Shown here: positions 1-6,820 of the stretch, piece by piece
How positions within the stretch are numbered: position 1 is the first letter of the stretch
Layout: each line of letters begins with the position of its first letter
DNA from: Bacteroidales bacterium
Lineage (GTDB): Bacteria > Bacteroidota > Bacteroidia > Bacteroidales > UBA3824
Direction: 5' to 3'
DNA length: 10,892 bases
Assembly: GCA_017530465.1 (NCBI GenBank)
Contig: JAFXMJ010000047.1
Location: 1-10,892 of the forward strand
Made by a program: the position numbers and the translations under genes
The notes under the pieces: generated by a model
What the model saw: only the letters and a program-made list of their open reading frames with translations
Database searches by the model: none
Told to the model about the DNA's origin: nothing

Positions 1-1988
1 ACCCTGATGTCTGTCCTGATGCCCTCCACCTCCTGGGCGTACCACAGGGGGAAGGTGTCGTTGTCGCCGTTGGTGAAGAGGATGGCGTTGGGTGCGCAGG
101 ATTCCAAATAGTTTTTGGCAAAATCACGCGCAGTGTAACGTCCCGAGCGGTCGTGGTCGTCCCAGTTTTGTGCGGCGAGTATTACGGGTCCGCCAAGCAT
201 ACATAGTGCTAATGCGCCTCCCGCTATCGCCACCTTCTCGCCAAGATATTTTTCGATGAGGCGGCACAGGAACGCAACTCCAAAACCAATGTAAAACGCA
301 AAGGCATAGAAACTTCCGGCGTATGCGTAGTCACGCTCGCGGGGCTGGTAGGGAGTCTGATTGAGATATACAACAATTGCGACGCCCGTCAGTATGAAAA
401 ACATCATTACAATCCAAAAATACCTTTTGCCGGTGATGTTGGCGCGGTACATATATATCATACCGAGGATGCCGAGCAGCAGCGGCAGGAAGTAATAACG
501 GTTGTTGCCCTTGTTGTTTTTCAGAGGGTCGGGCAGCAGCGACTGGTCGCCGAGCCTTGCATTGTCGATGAAACTAATGCCCGAAATCCAGTTGCCGTTC
601 ATAACATTGCCGTCGTTGCCCTGGATGTCGTTCTGCCTGCCCACAAAATTCCACATAAAATACCTTAGGTACATATATCCCACTTGGTATCCGAAAAAGA
701 ATTTGAGGTTTTGGGCGAATGTCGGTTTTATGTTGACATCGGTGATGTCCGCCCAATATTTGTAGCCGTCGATGTGATGAGCCTCGGTGCTGTACATACG
801 CGGGAACACCGTTGTGGATGCCGGCTCGTAGATTCGGTTGGTCTTGTATGCCGCCACTTCATAACGGTTGTTGCGCTGAATGTATGTGGGGCTGGTGGGT
901 TCGTATCCGATGAGTTTGGAGTTGAAATACTCGCCAGTGATGAGCGGACGGTCGCCGTATTGCTCGCGGTTGAGGTACGAGCGCAGGGCGAAGACGTTGT
1001 CGGGGTTGTTTTCGTCCATCGGGGGATTGGCGGCGGAGCGTATTACAATCATTGCAAACGACGAGTAGCCAATCAATATTACCGCCACGCCGAGAAGGAC
1101 GGTGTTCAAGACCACTTTCCGTTTTTTGTAGGAATAATACAATCCGTACACCAACGCGCCGAGCAGCAGGATTACGTATATAATCGTGCCTGTATTGTAC
1201 GGTGCGCCCATTGTGTTGGTAAACAATAGTTCAAACTGCGATGCCAAATAGACCACGCCGGGGATGATTCCGTACAGTATGCCCGCCAAAATCGCCACCG
1301 CCACCGCCAATGCTATCAGGATGCCTTTGGTGTCGGGTTTGTATTTTTTGAAATAATAAACGAACACAATCGCCGGTATTGCCAACAGATTGAGCAGATG
1401 CACGCCGATGCTGAGACCCATAAGGTAGCATACGAGGATGAGCCAACGGTTGGAATATTTTTCGTCGGCTACGGATTCCCATTTGAGGATGCACCAGAAT
1501 ACAACGGCTGTGAATAGCGACGACATAGCGTACACCTCGCCCTCCACCGCCGAAAACCAGAATGTGTCGGTGTATGCAAAGGCTAATGAGCCAACCAAGC
1601 CGCTGCCGATTATCGAGATGGCTTGGAATGTTGATATTTCGGTAGTTGCATCGTTTTGAGCGTTGCCCAGTACAATCCGCCGCGCAATATGCACGATGCT
1701 CCAATACAGGAACAGCACGGTAAATCCGCTTGCGAGAGCCGACATTGCATTAATCATTGCCGCCACAAGCGTTACGTCGCCACCTGCCAACAGCGAAAAC
1801 ACCCTGCCCATAATCATAAAAAGCGGTGCTCCCGGCGGGTGTCCCACCTCCTGACGGAACGCGGTGCATATAAACTCGCCGCAGTCCCAATAGCTCGCAG
1901 TAGGCTCTATTGTAAGTAGATACGACACCGTAGCGACCACAAACGCCGCCCATCCCGATATTGTATCTGCAAGTTTAAAATTCTTCAT
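1..1988 (-). CDS. DUF2723 (GT117-like) polytopic membrane glycosyltransferase, C-terminus cut by window edge
   Basis: The frame is open from an ATG at 1988 to the window edge (about 662 codons seen). Members of this Bacteroidota family are, from memory, about 1000 residues or more, so the C-terminal part is missing. About twelve hydrophobic segments are visible, the first at residues 13-27. The first outer loop carries SYWDCGEF (32-39) and HPPGAP (50-55). Acidic residues in this loop are the usual catalytic or metal site of GT-C glycosyltransferases. Further in come the family-typical DENNPDNVF and SYLNREQYGDRPL stretches, then LNQTPYQPRERDYAYAG. DUF2723 is related to TMEM260, an animal protein O-mannosyltransferase, so transfer of sugar from a lipid carrier to exported proteins is the likely job; the substrate here is unknown. 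A TATCTTTG -7 box lies at 2015-2022. The gene stands alone on the minus strand in the part seen. Confidence 0.9.
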   Translation of the reverse strand, partial: MKNFKLADTISGWAAFVVATVSYLLTIEPTASYWDCGEFICTAFRQEVGHPPGAPLFMIMGRVFSLLAGGDVTLVAAMINAMSALASGFTVLFLYWSIVHIARRIVLGNAQNDATTEISTFQAISIIGSGLVGSLAFAYTDTFWFSAVEGEVYAMSSLFTAVVFWCILKWESVADEKYSNRWLILVCYLMGLSIGVHLLNLLAIPAIVFVYYFKKYKPDTKGILIALAVAVAILAGILYGIIPGVVYLASQFELLFTNTMGAPYNTGTIIYVILLLGALVYGLYYSYKKRKVVLNTVLLGVAVILIGYSSFAMIVIRSAANPPMDENNPDNVFALRSYLNREQYGDRPLITGEYFNSKLIGYEPTSPTYIQRNNRYEVAAYKTNRIYEPASTTVFPRMYSTEAHHIDGYKYWADITDVNIKPTFAQNLKFFFGYQVGYMYLRYFMWNFVGRQNDIQGNDGNVMNGNWISGISFIDNARLGDQSLLPDPLKNNKGNNRYYFLPLLLGILGMIYMYRANITGKRYFWIVMMFFILTGVAIVVYLNQTPYQPRERDYAYAGSFYAFAFYIGFGVAFLCRLIEKYLGEKVAIAGGALALCMLGGPVILAAQNWDDHDRSGRYTARDFAKNYLESCAPNAILFTNGDNDTFPLWYAQEVEGIRTDIR

Positions 1989-2014
1989 CACGATTTTTGT
2001 AATAATTCAACTTG

Positions 2015-2022
2015 CAAAGATA
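2015..2022 (-). promoter_or_regulatory. Bacteroidota -7 box for the DUF2723 gene
   Basis: On the minus strand this reads TATCTTTG, an exact match to TAnnTTTG. It predicts a start near 2008 and a leader of about 20 nt before the ATG at 1988. No good TTTG is seen 19-20 bases upstream, so the -33 element is weak. A second near copy, AATCTTTG, sits just upstream. Confidence 0.6.
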
Positions 2023-2084
2023 GCAAAGATTTTGGAATGGTGTATAAAATAATTTCGGTTTTTTTCGTCGCCGTCAGCATCATA

Positions 2085-2129
2085 GCGCCAACGGCGCGAA
2101 AACACAAAGCCGTGTGCGTGAGCGCACGG
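2085..2129. other. Two adjacent hairpins in the 1989-2219 intergenic region
   Basis: The first is a perfect 5-bp stem with a 3-base loop (GCGCC aac GGCGC, 2085-2097). The second is an 8-position stem around a GTGA loop (CCGTGTGC/GCGCACGG, 2110-2129); on the plus strand it pairs fully with one G-U, on the minus strand it has one mismatch. In the minus direction it is followed by CTTTGTGTTTT, so it could be a weak terminator for the ATPase-nuclease unit, but the T tract is broken. No gene was found in this 231-base gap. Confidence 0.4.
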
Positions 2130-2167
2130 AAAAAATGAATACGCACGTGGAAAATGACGAAAAACGT

Positions 2168-2220
2168 TTAGTGGAGTAAGCGATTTTCGGCGAAAATTGG
2201 TTAGCGGAGTAAGCGATTTT
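2168..2220. repeat. 20-bp direct repeat, two copies 33 bp apart
   Basis: Copies at 2168-2187 and 2201-2220 read TTAGYGGAGTAAGCGATTTT, with a single T/C difference. They are separated by CGGCGAAAATTGG. The second copy ends on the last base of the nuclease-like gene's stop codon (2220-2222). It may be a dispersed intergenic repeat of this genome or the scar of an insertion; the window cannot tell which. Confidence 0.65.
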
Positions 2221-2768
2221 TACCCACAAGATTCAAAAATTTCTTCGTAAAATTCTTTTACATTCATAGGAACAATGTCCAAAGCATTGCCCATTTTGTT
2301 TTTGAGTTCGCGGTAAAGTTGTTGGTAGTTTTTGGTGTTGAGCAAGACAATTGTCGAGCGTTCGGTATGAAAGTCGGCATCGCTATTGGATATTAGATTT
2401 TTAGAATGTGTAATTTTGTCACGGAGGTCTGATACGCTAATGTTTCTCGGATGCTCTACGTCAATCTTGGCTTCAACGAGCAAAATCCAATTCTTCCCCG
2501 TGCCAACAAGAAAGTCAACAGTATTATTTTTGTTTCTGTGTTCACGTTTAACGAGTTTTTGTTCTACCGCATCAAGATTCAGACACAATTCTGAGCGGAA
2601 GGGCATATCCTTGTCAGAATAATGTTCGGCGCGTAAGCCGTTGGCGATTTTGACAAGGCAAGTTGGCATAATGCCAAGACGGTCGGCTGCGGCAAAAGTT
2701 TCAATTGTCGCGTTTGTCACAAACCGTGGTCTGTCCCATTTGCTTTGTTTGTTTCCTTTACCTTGCAT
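2220..2768 (-). CDS. PD-(D/E)XK nuclease-like protein, partner of the upstream ATPase
   Basis: The protein has 182 residues and I do not recognise its family. It shows an ordered nuclease-type motif set: E60 in FRSEL, D85 in TVDFLV, then E99 and K101 in LLVEAK, flanked by hydrophobic strands as in the PD-(D/E)XK fold. A following lysine-containing helix (LRDKIT, 114-120) is also typical. The ATG at 2768 was chosen because it lies inside the last codons of the ATPase gene, overlapping it by 11 bases (GAGTATGCAAGGTAA holds both the start and the ATPase stop). That arrangement usually means translational coupling. The frame extends further upstream, but only into ATPase coding sequence. No signal peptide or membrane segment is seen, so it should be cytoplasmic. 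Nuclease activity is inferred from the motif alone. Confidence 0.75.
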   Translation of the reverse strand: MQGKGNKQSKWDRPRFVTNATIETFAAADRLGIMPTCLVKIANGLRAEHYSDKDMPFRSELCLNLDAVEQKLVKREHRNKNNTVDFLVGTGKNWILLVEAKIDVEHPRNISVSDLRDKITHSKNLISNSDADFHTERSTIVLLNTKNYQQLYRELKNKMGNALDIVPMNVKEFYEEIFESCG

Positions 2769-3981
2769 ACTCGTCCAATTTTGCGTAAGACTTGTTGAAC
2801 GATTCAAAAATCGGTTCAATATCGTTTTGAAGGTCTTTGTACGAATATTTGCCGTTCTGCAATTCATCTGCAAGATAGAAGGATACGTTTTTGAGGCAAT
2901 CCTCTTTCTCGGCTATATACCTGATTGCACTCACCATATCGGTACTGTGCGTTGCAATAAAAAACTTCGTGCCCAATTGCTTTTGCAGCAATACGATAAG
3001 GTTGGCATATTCCACTATCCATTGAGGATGCAGATGTGATTCGGGTTCATCGAGAATCAACATTGTTTCTTTGCCGATAAAACCATTTTTGAGCAACATC
3101 TGCAAAATTGCAAACGACTTGATGCCTGTGGCGCACTCCAAAAGGTCGAAAATCTTGCCGTCGTTGCGTTTGTATTTGAAACCGCCGGAGAAAAATTCCT
3201 TGTCGAATGTAGAATCGCCATTCATTACGCCTCGGCTGATAATATCGTTGATACTACTGCCTGCATATTCCCTCAGTGGCGGCTGTTTGGCAAGTTCGTT
3301 GAGTTCGTTGACGTAATCAATTGGCATTTTGTCTCGTCCAAAATTAATTGGCGACTCTACGTATGCAATTTTTTTGACGTACTGGATTTCAGGGAGATTT
3401 TTTGTCCCCTCGCCGAAAATTGTCTCGCCAAATTCTTCCATACGGACGTTTTTCAATTCGTTGACGGCAAATTTATCTTCAACTTTTTCGGCGAACCAAT
3501 CGTAACGGCGGTTGTTAATGTCGGAGTCAAAATAATTGATTTTTTGAGTTATTCGATCAAACAAAATGTAAGAACAATTTGTAATATCAATGTGCTCAAC
3601 GTCTGTTAAATTCTTCAAATTGTTTTTTTCACTATCTGTAACATAGCGTTTTTTTGTTACAGTGATATTATAACGTGTCCCTTTGTACTTTGAGAAATTT
3701 TTTTCTAAATATTCGAGGAATACATCTTCTTGGTTTTGCTCAGAAGCAATGTGCCATAAAGTACCAAGTGCATCGCAATATTCTGATATGTGTTTTTTTA
3801 CAATATTAGTTGCAATGCTCTCATAATCATTAGCATAATGATAGATATAATACAACAATTTTGACAACGAACTTTTGCCACAGCCGTTGTTGCCGGCGAC
3901 AACGGTGATGCCGTTCAATGTTATGTCGGCATCACTTATCGCACGAAAATCTTTTACTATCAGTTCTGCATATTTCTCCAT
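2758..3981 (-). CDS. OLD/AAA_21-like ABC-type ATPase
   Basis: The ATG at 3981 gives 407 residues (MEKYAELIVKDF...); a TTG four codons earlier is possible but fits the promoter less well. In ATG numbering: Walker A GNNGCGKS at 30-37; a long variable insert at about 50-270; a degenerate ABC signature CATGIKSF at 283-290; Walker B MLILDEPE at 307-314 (D311, E312); a D-loop region SHLHP at 315-319; and the switch histidine in FIATHST at about 345. This is the RecF/OLD/AAA_21 pattern of soluble defence and repair ATPases. OLD proteins carry a C-terminal TOPRIM nuclease; here the protein ends soon after the ATPase core and the next gene supplies a nuclease-like partner. The insert, especially 3530-3870, is visibly AT-richer than neighbouring genes, which may mean transfer. 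A phage-defence role is an inference. Confidence 0.85.
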   Translation of the reverse strand: MEKYAELIVKDFRAISDADITLNGITVVAGNNGCGKSSLSKLLYYIYHYANDYESIATNIVKKHISEYCDALGTLWHIASEQNQEDVFLEYLEKNFSKYKGTRYNITVTKKRYVTDSEKNNLKNLTDVEHIDITNCSYILFDRITQKINYFDSDINNRRYDWFAEKVEDKFAVNELKNVRMEEFGETIFGEGTKNLPEIQYVKKIAYVESPINFGRDKMPIDYVNELNELAKQPPLREYAGSSINDIISRGVMNGDSTFDKEFFSGGFKYKRNDGKIFDLLECATGIKSFAILQMLLKNGFIGKETMLILDEPESHLHPQWIVEYANLIVLLQKQLGTKFFIATHSTDMVSAIRYIAEKEDCLKNVSFYLADELQNGKYSYKDLQNDIEPIFESFNKSYAKLDEYAR

Positions 3982-4010
3982 AAAGTTTCGCAAATTTGTT
4001 TTTACGATTG

Positions 4011-4041
4011 CAAAGAAAATACTTTTTCTTATATCTGCAAA
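4011..4041 (-). promoter_or_regulatory. Promoter of the ATPase-nuclease unit
   Basis: On the minus strand, TTTG (4041-4038), 19 bases, then TTTCTTTG (4018-4011), differing from TAnnTTTG by one base. The predicted start is near 4005, leaving an A-rich leader of about 24 nt to the ATG at 3981. That short leader supports the ATG over the upstream TTG, and the promoter sits in the 88-base gap after the SGNH gene. Confidence 0.6.
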
Positions 4042-4069
4042 ATATTTTCTTCACTCAATGGTTGTTAAC

Positions 4070-4750
4070 CTATTTTATCGCCTTCCCAACCTGTTCCGCA
4101 ATTGCCTTCATACCCTTAGCCGTTGGGTGTCCATAACGCTTTTCGATGTTTTGGAGTTGGATGCAAGGGATTGAGTAGTGCTTGCAGATGGTGAGGGTGG
4201 ATTCCACAATGTCGGGGCGGAGTTCGCTGTTGATGATGAAGTAGATGTCAACATTTGGGTAACGCGAAAGAGCATCGTCGAGGAGTTTGGCGAGGGCGGG
4301 GCGGTACGTGTAGAGGTCGCCGCGCTTGAAGTCGGAATATTGGTAGTTGCCCACCTTTGCGCCCGCCCAACTGTCGTTGGTACAGCCAAAAATCAACAGA
4401 ATGTCGGGGCTGCCGACGCGAGGAAGCCTTGTGATGAACGAGCGTGGCGAATAGTCATCGTCATTATAACCTGTATAACAGATAGTTGCACCGCTGTACG
4501 ATTCGTTTTTCTCCAAGAGGTAGCCGCCTTCCTTTATCAACTGCCACCACCACGTAAGGCGCACGTTTACAACGTCTGAACGTCCCGTGTCAACCTTTTG
4601 GAAATACCACGGCTCGTTTTCCGCTGGGATGTAGCCCTCGAATGTAGAGTACGAATCGCCAAGAATTGAGATGCGCTTCTTGGTCTGCGCCGTTGTTGCA
4701 GCCTGAATACCAAGGCACAACAGCATAATTAGGATAAGATGTTTTTTCAT
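4070..4750 (-). CDS. Secreted SGNH/GDSL hydrolase
   Basis: The protein has 226 residues from the ATG at 4750; the frame runs further upstream, but this Met begins a clean signal peptide (MKKHLILIMLLCLGIQAATTA). SGNH blocks are visible: block I ISILGDSYSTFEG with nucleophile S33; block II SYSGATI around G87; block III FGCTNDSW with G122 and N125; and block V with H208 in GHPTAKGM. The usual Asp three residues before the block V His is Arg here (KRYGH), so the triad may be a Ser-His dyad or use another acid. The fold fits esterases or acetyl-esterases acting on polysaccharides or glycans in the periplasm; the substrate is not evident. The start is 25 bases after the stop of the 11-residue-repeat gene, so the two are probably co-transcribed. 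Confidence 0.85.
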   Translation of the reverse strand: MKKHLILIMLLCLGIQAATTAQTKKRISILGDSYSTFEGYIPAENEPWYFQKVDTGRSDVVNVRLTWWWQLIKEGGYLLEKNESYSGATICYTGYNDDDYSPRSFITRLPRVGSPDILLIFGCTNDSWAGAKVGNYQYSDFKRGDLYTYRPALAKLLDDALSRYPNVDIYFIINSELRPDIVESTLTICKHYSIPCIQLQNIEKRYGHPTAKGMKAIAEQVGKAIK

Positions 4751-4775
4751 AATAGTATGGATGTTAATAATTAAT

Positions 4776-5165
4776 TTAGAATCCGGGCCAATTTTCCACA
4801 ACCCTTACTTTGATGTCGGCGAAATTGTCAACAATCTGCACTTTGAGTTCGGGCCAAGTGTCCACCACCTGAAATTTGCCGCACTTGTCGGGCCAGTTTT
4901 CCACAATTTTCACCTTCAAGTCGGGCCAATTTTCCACAATCTGCACTTTCAAGTCCGCCCAATTGTCAACAATCTTTATCTTGCCGTAAAGTTTGTAAGT
5001 CTTGCCGTCCTTTGTGATTGTGCAGGCATCCTTGTCGATGGTGACGTCGCCAAATACCTCCACGGGGTGATGGATGTCGATGTGATGATCCACCGGTTGC
5101 CATTTCATCTGCGCAAAACCAGCGAATGGCAGCATTAGCATCATCAATATTATAATCTGTTTCAT
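4776..5165 (-). CDS. Secreted 11-residue-repeat protein of unknown function
   Basis: The 129-residue protein starts at the ATG at 5165, which opens a signal peptide (MKQIIILMMLMLPFAGFAQ). A short His-rich stretch follows (VDHHIDIHHPVEV, 26-38), then six imperfect repeats over residues 61-128 of the form LKVQIVENWPD. The middle unit carries an extra KCGK step (94-97), and the chain ends in GF. Regular alternation of hydrophobic and polar residues with an aromatic at a fixed place suggests a small stacked-beta structure. The layout, repeats with a mid-array glycine/lysine step, resembles DUF6150-type repeat families, but I cannot assign it. The frame runs upstream to 5246, but that part has no signal peptide logic and covers the promoter. 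It heads the operon with the SGNH hydrolase. Confidence 0.75.
   Translation of the reverse strand: MKQIIILMMLMLPFAGFAQMKWQPVDHHIDIHHPVEVFGDVTIDKDACTITKDGKTYKLYGKIKIVDNWADLKVQIVENWPDLKVKIVENWPDKCGKFQVVDTWPELKVQIVDNFADIKVRVVENWPGF
4782..4985 (-). repeat. Six tandem ~33-bp coding repeats
   Basis: These units encode residues 61-128 of the repeat protein. Five are 33 bp and one is 39 bp. They are diverged but still recognisable in DNA (TTTTCCACAAT recurs), as expected from internal duplication followed by drift. Confidence 0.75.
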
Positions 5166-5203
5166 AATAATCTTCGTATTAAGATGTAAGCAATAAGTTT
5201 TTG

Positions 5204-5211
5204 CAAAGATA
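5204..5211 (-). promoter_or_regulatory. -7 box for the repeat-protein/SGNH operon
   Basis: TATCTTTG on the minus strand matches TAnnTTTG exactly, about 39 bases upstream of the ATG at 5165. No clear TTTG is found at the -33 position. It shares a 218-base divergent intergenic region with the DUF4143 ATPase promoter. Confidence 0.55.
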
Positions 5212-5276
5212 TTTTTTTTGTAAATGTGATGGAAATTTTTTTGCAAAAATATAATTAAAAAGCATAAAAAAATTTT

Positions 5277-5308
5277 TTTGCATTATTGCAATTTTCACCT
5301 TATATTTG
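5277..5308 (+). promoter_or_regulatory. Promoter of the DUF4143 ATPase gene
   Basis: TTTG at 5277-5280, a 20-base spacer, then TATATTTG at 5301-5308: both elements match the Bacteroidota consensus exactly. The predicted start near 5315 falls at the beginning of the 33-nt tandem repeats, so those repeats form the mRNA leader. Confidence 0.75.
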
Positions 5309-5309
5309 C

Positions 5310-5397
5310 AAAGTCCCTTAAAAAAGTGGCGCGAACACCCAAAAAGTCCCTTGAAAAAGTGGCGCGAATGAGCAAAAAGTCGTTTGAAAAAGTGGAA
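5310..5397 (+). repeat. Three 33-nt tandem repeats in the leader of the DUF4143 ATPase gene
   Basis: Units share AAAGTCCCTTGAAAAAGTGG and begin near 5310, 5341 and 5374, exactly 33 bases apart. Units 1 and 2 differ at one of their first 26 positions. Unit 3 is diverged and runs into the coding start. Because 33 is a multiple of three, all units keep one phase: each contains TTG/TTA AAA AAG TGG, and the third leads directly into the ATPase ORF. Confidence 0.8.
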
Positions 5398-5400
5398 TGA
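5368..5400 (+). other. Possible 10-codon upstream ORF
   Basis: An ATG at 5368 opens MSKKSFEKVE and stops with TGA at 5398-5400, one base before the ATPase ATG at 5402. The placement would suit translational coupling. The frame continues the repeat-encoded KKSLEKVAR pattern. No ribosome-binding evidence is available, so translation is speculative. Confidence 0.25.
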
Positions 5401-5401
5401 T

Positions 5402-6727
5402 ATGCTGAAACGTAAAGTAATTCAACAACTTAGAGAGTGGAAAAACACTCCAGGCAAAAAGCCGTTGGTAATCAAAGGTTGCCGCCAATGCGGTAAAACC
5501 TTTGCTGTCAGGACTTTTGCCAATGACAACTATAAAAATGTTGTCTATCTCAATTTCATCGAAAACACTGACCTATCGGTTGCTTTCGAAGGACAGATGA
5601 ACGTTGACGAAATCGTCCTCAACATTTCGTCAATTGTCAAGGATGTGATTTTTGAGCCACATAAAACTTGTATTATTTTTGACGAAATCCAAGACTGCCC
5701 AAGGGCGCGTACATCTCTTAAATTTTTTCATCTTGATGGGCGGTACGACGTAATAGCCACGGGTTCGCTTCTTGGCGTGAAAGGTTACGGCGACAAAAAC
5801 GGTCAAAAGGCTTCCGTGCCTGTAGGTTATGAAAGTATCATCAATATGTTTCCTCTTGATTTTGAGGAGTTTCTGTGGGCAAACGGCATTTCTGATGCAA
5901 TCATTTCTAAATTACAAGAATGTCTCGACAATGTAACGCCCGTGCCGGAAGCGATACATCAGCAAATGAAAAAACTTCTTTTGCAATATGTAATTACGGG
6001 CGGAATGCCTGAGGCTGTAAACGCCTTTGTAAACACCCACGACCTCAATCAAGTGCTTAATGTTCAACGTGCTATCATCAATGAATATGAAGATGATATG
6101 ATAAAATATGCCGACGACAGCATCAAGTCGCGTATTCGTGAATGTTTTGAGTCAATCCCGCAGCAATTGAGCAAGGAAAACAAGAAGTTTCAATACTCAT
6201 TAATCCGCAAAAATGCCAAGGCGGCACACTACGAAGGCAGTCTGCAATGGATAGAGGACGCGGGCATTATTTGCCGTTGTAGAAACTTGCAAATCACAGA
6301 GTTGCCTTTGGACGGCAATGCGGAGAATGATGTTTTCAAAATTTATATGGCAGATACGGGGCTGTTTGTATCAATGTTGGAAAAAGGCACTCAGGCTGAC
6401 ATTCTCCAAGGCAATCTTCTCGCATACAAAGGTGCTGTGTTTGAGAATCTTATAGCGGATATTTTTTGCAAAATGGAACGCAAACTATATTATTTCCGCA
6501 AGGATTCGGGGTTGGAGGTTGATTTTGTGATGCGTTACAAGGGCGAATGTACGCTTGTAGAGGTAAAGGCTGTCAATGGCAATGCCAAAAGTACCAAGAC
6601 CATTCTTGCTCATTATGAAAAATACCACGTAAAATCCGCAATCAAACTCGGCGATTATAATGTCGGTTACAAAGACAACCTATTGACACTGCCGCATTAT
6701 ATGGCGTTTTTGCTGAGGGAGTATTGA
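5402..6727 (+). CDS. AAA_14/DUF4143-family ATPase
   Basis: The ATG at 5402 gives 441 residues starting MLKRKVIQQLREWK, the usual start of this family; a TTG at 5384 in the last tandem repeat is the alternative. N-terminal AAA_14 domain: Walker A GCRQCGKT at 26-33, Walker B IIFDEIQD with D94 and E95, and the sensor-like VIATGSLLG near 117-125. The C-terminal DUF4143 domain contains GAVFENLIADIF (344-355) and a nuclease-fold motif, D374 in LEVDFV with E387 and K389 in LVEVKA. Families of this kind are very common and often multicopy in Bacteroidota and anaerobes; their biological role is not established. No signal peptide is seen. It is monocistronic and converges on the beta-barrel gene. Confidence 0.9.
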   Translation: MLKRKVIQQLREWKNTPGKKPLVIKGCRQCGKTFAVRTFANDNYKNVVYLNFIENTDLSVAFEGQMNVDEIVLNISSIVKDVIFEPHKTCIIFDEIQDCPRARTSLKFFHLDGRYDVIATGSLLGVKGYGDKNGQKASVPVGYESIINMFPLDFEEFLWANGISDAIISKLQECLDNVTPVPEAIHQQMKKLLLQYVITGGMPEAVNAFVNTHDLNQVLNVQRAIINEYEDDMIKYADDSIKSRIRECFESIPQQLSKENKKFQYSLIRKNAKAAHYEGSLQWIEDAGIICRCRNLQITELPLDGNAENDVFKIYMADTGLFVSMLEKGTQADILQGNLLAYKGAVFENLIADIFCKMERKLYYFRKDSGLEVDFVMRYKGECTLVEVKAVNGNAKSTKTILAHYEKYHVKSAIKLGDYNVGYKDNLLTLPHYMAFLLREY

Positions 6728-6750
6728 TTCCGTCAACGGGTTATAGAAGC

Positions 6751-6786
6751 AAAAAGCCGCATCCTGGATTTTTCCCAAGATACGGC
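6751..6786 (-). terminator. Intrinsic terminator of the beta-barrel gene
   Basis: In the minus direction a 12-bp stem (GCCGTATCTTGG with CCAGGATGCGGC, fully paired with two G-U pairs) closes a 7-base loop and is followed by TTTTTGCTT. In the plus direction the same stem has two mismatches and no clean T tract, so it mainly serves the minus-strand gene. Confidence 0.8.
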
Positions 6787-6820
6787 AAGTTGTTTGTCAT
6801 TCCGAAATGGAATGTGTGAA

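Noticed and set aside
684..1229. 181-codon plus-strand ORF, and the 157-codon minus-strand ORF at 1231-1704
   Set aside because: Both overlie the DUF2723 reading frame, which has clear family motifs throughout. Their products are low-complexity and Cys/Arg/His-rich without domains.
2769..2873. Upstream extension of the nuclease-like frame to 2873
   Set aside because: The extra 35 codons lie wholly inside the ATPase coding region; the ATG at 2768 overlapping the ATPase stop is the better start.
4751..4801. Upstream extension of the SGNH frame to 4801
   Set aside because: It would overlap the repeat-protein gene and hide the signal peptide that begins at the Met encoded at 4750.
5310..5397. 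CRISPR array reading of the 33-nt repeats
   Set aside because: There are only three units, directly adjacent with no unique spacers, and no cas genes in the window.
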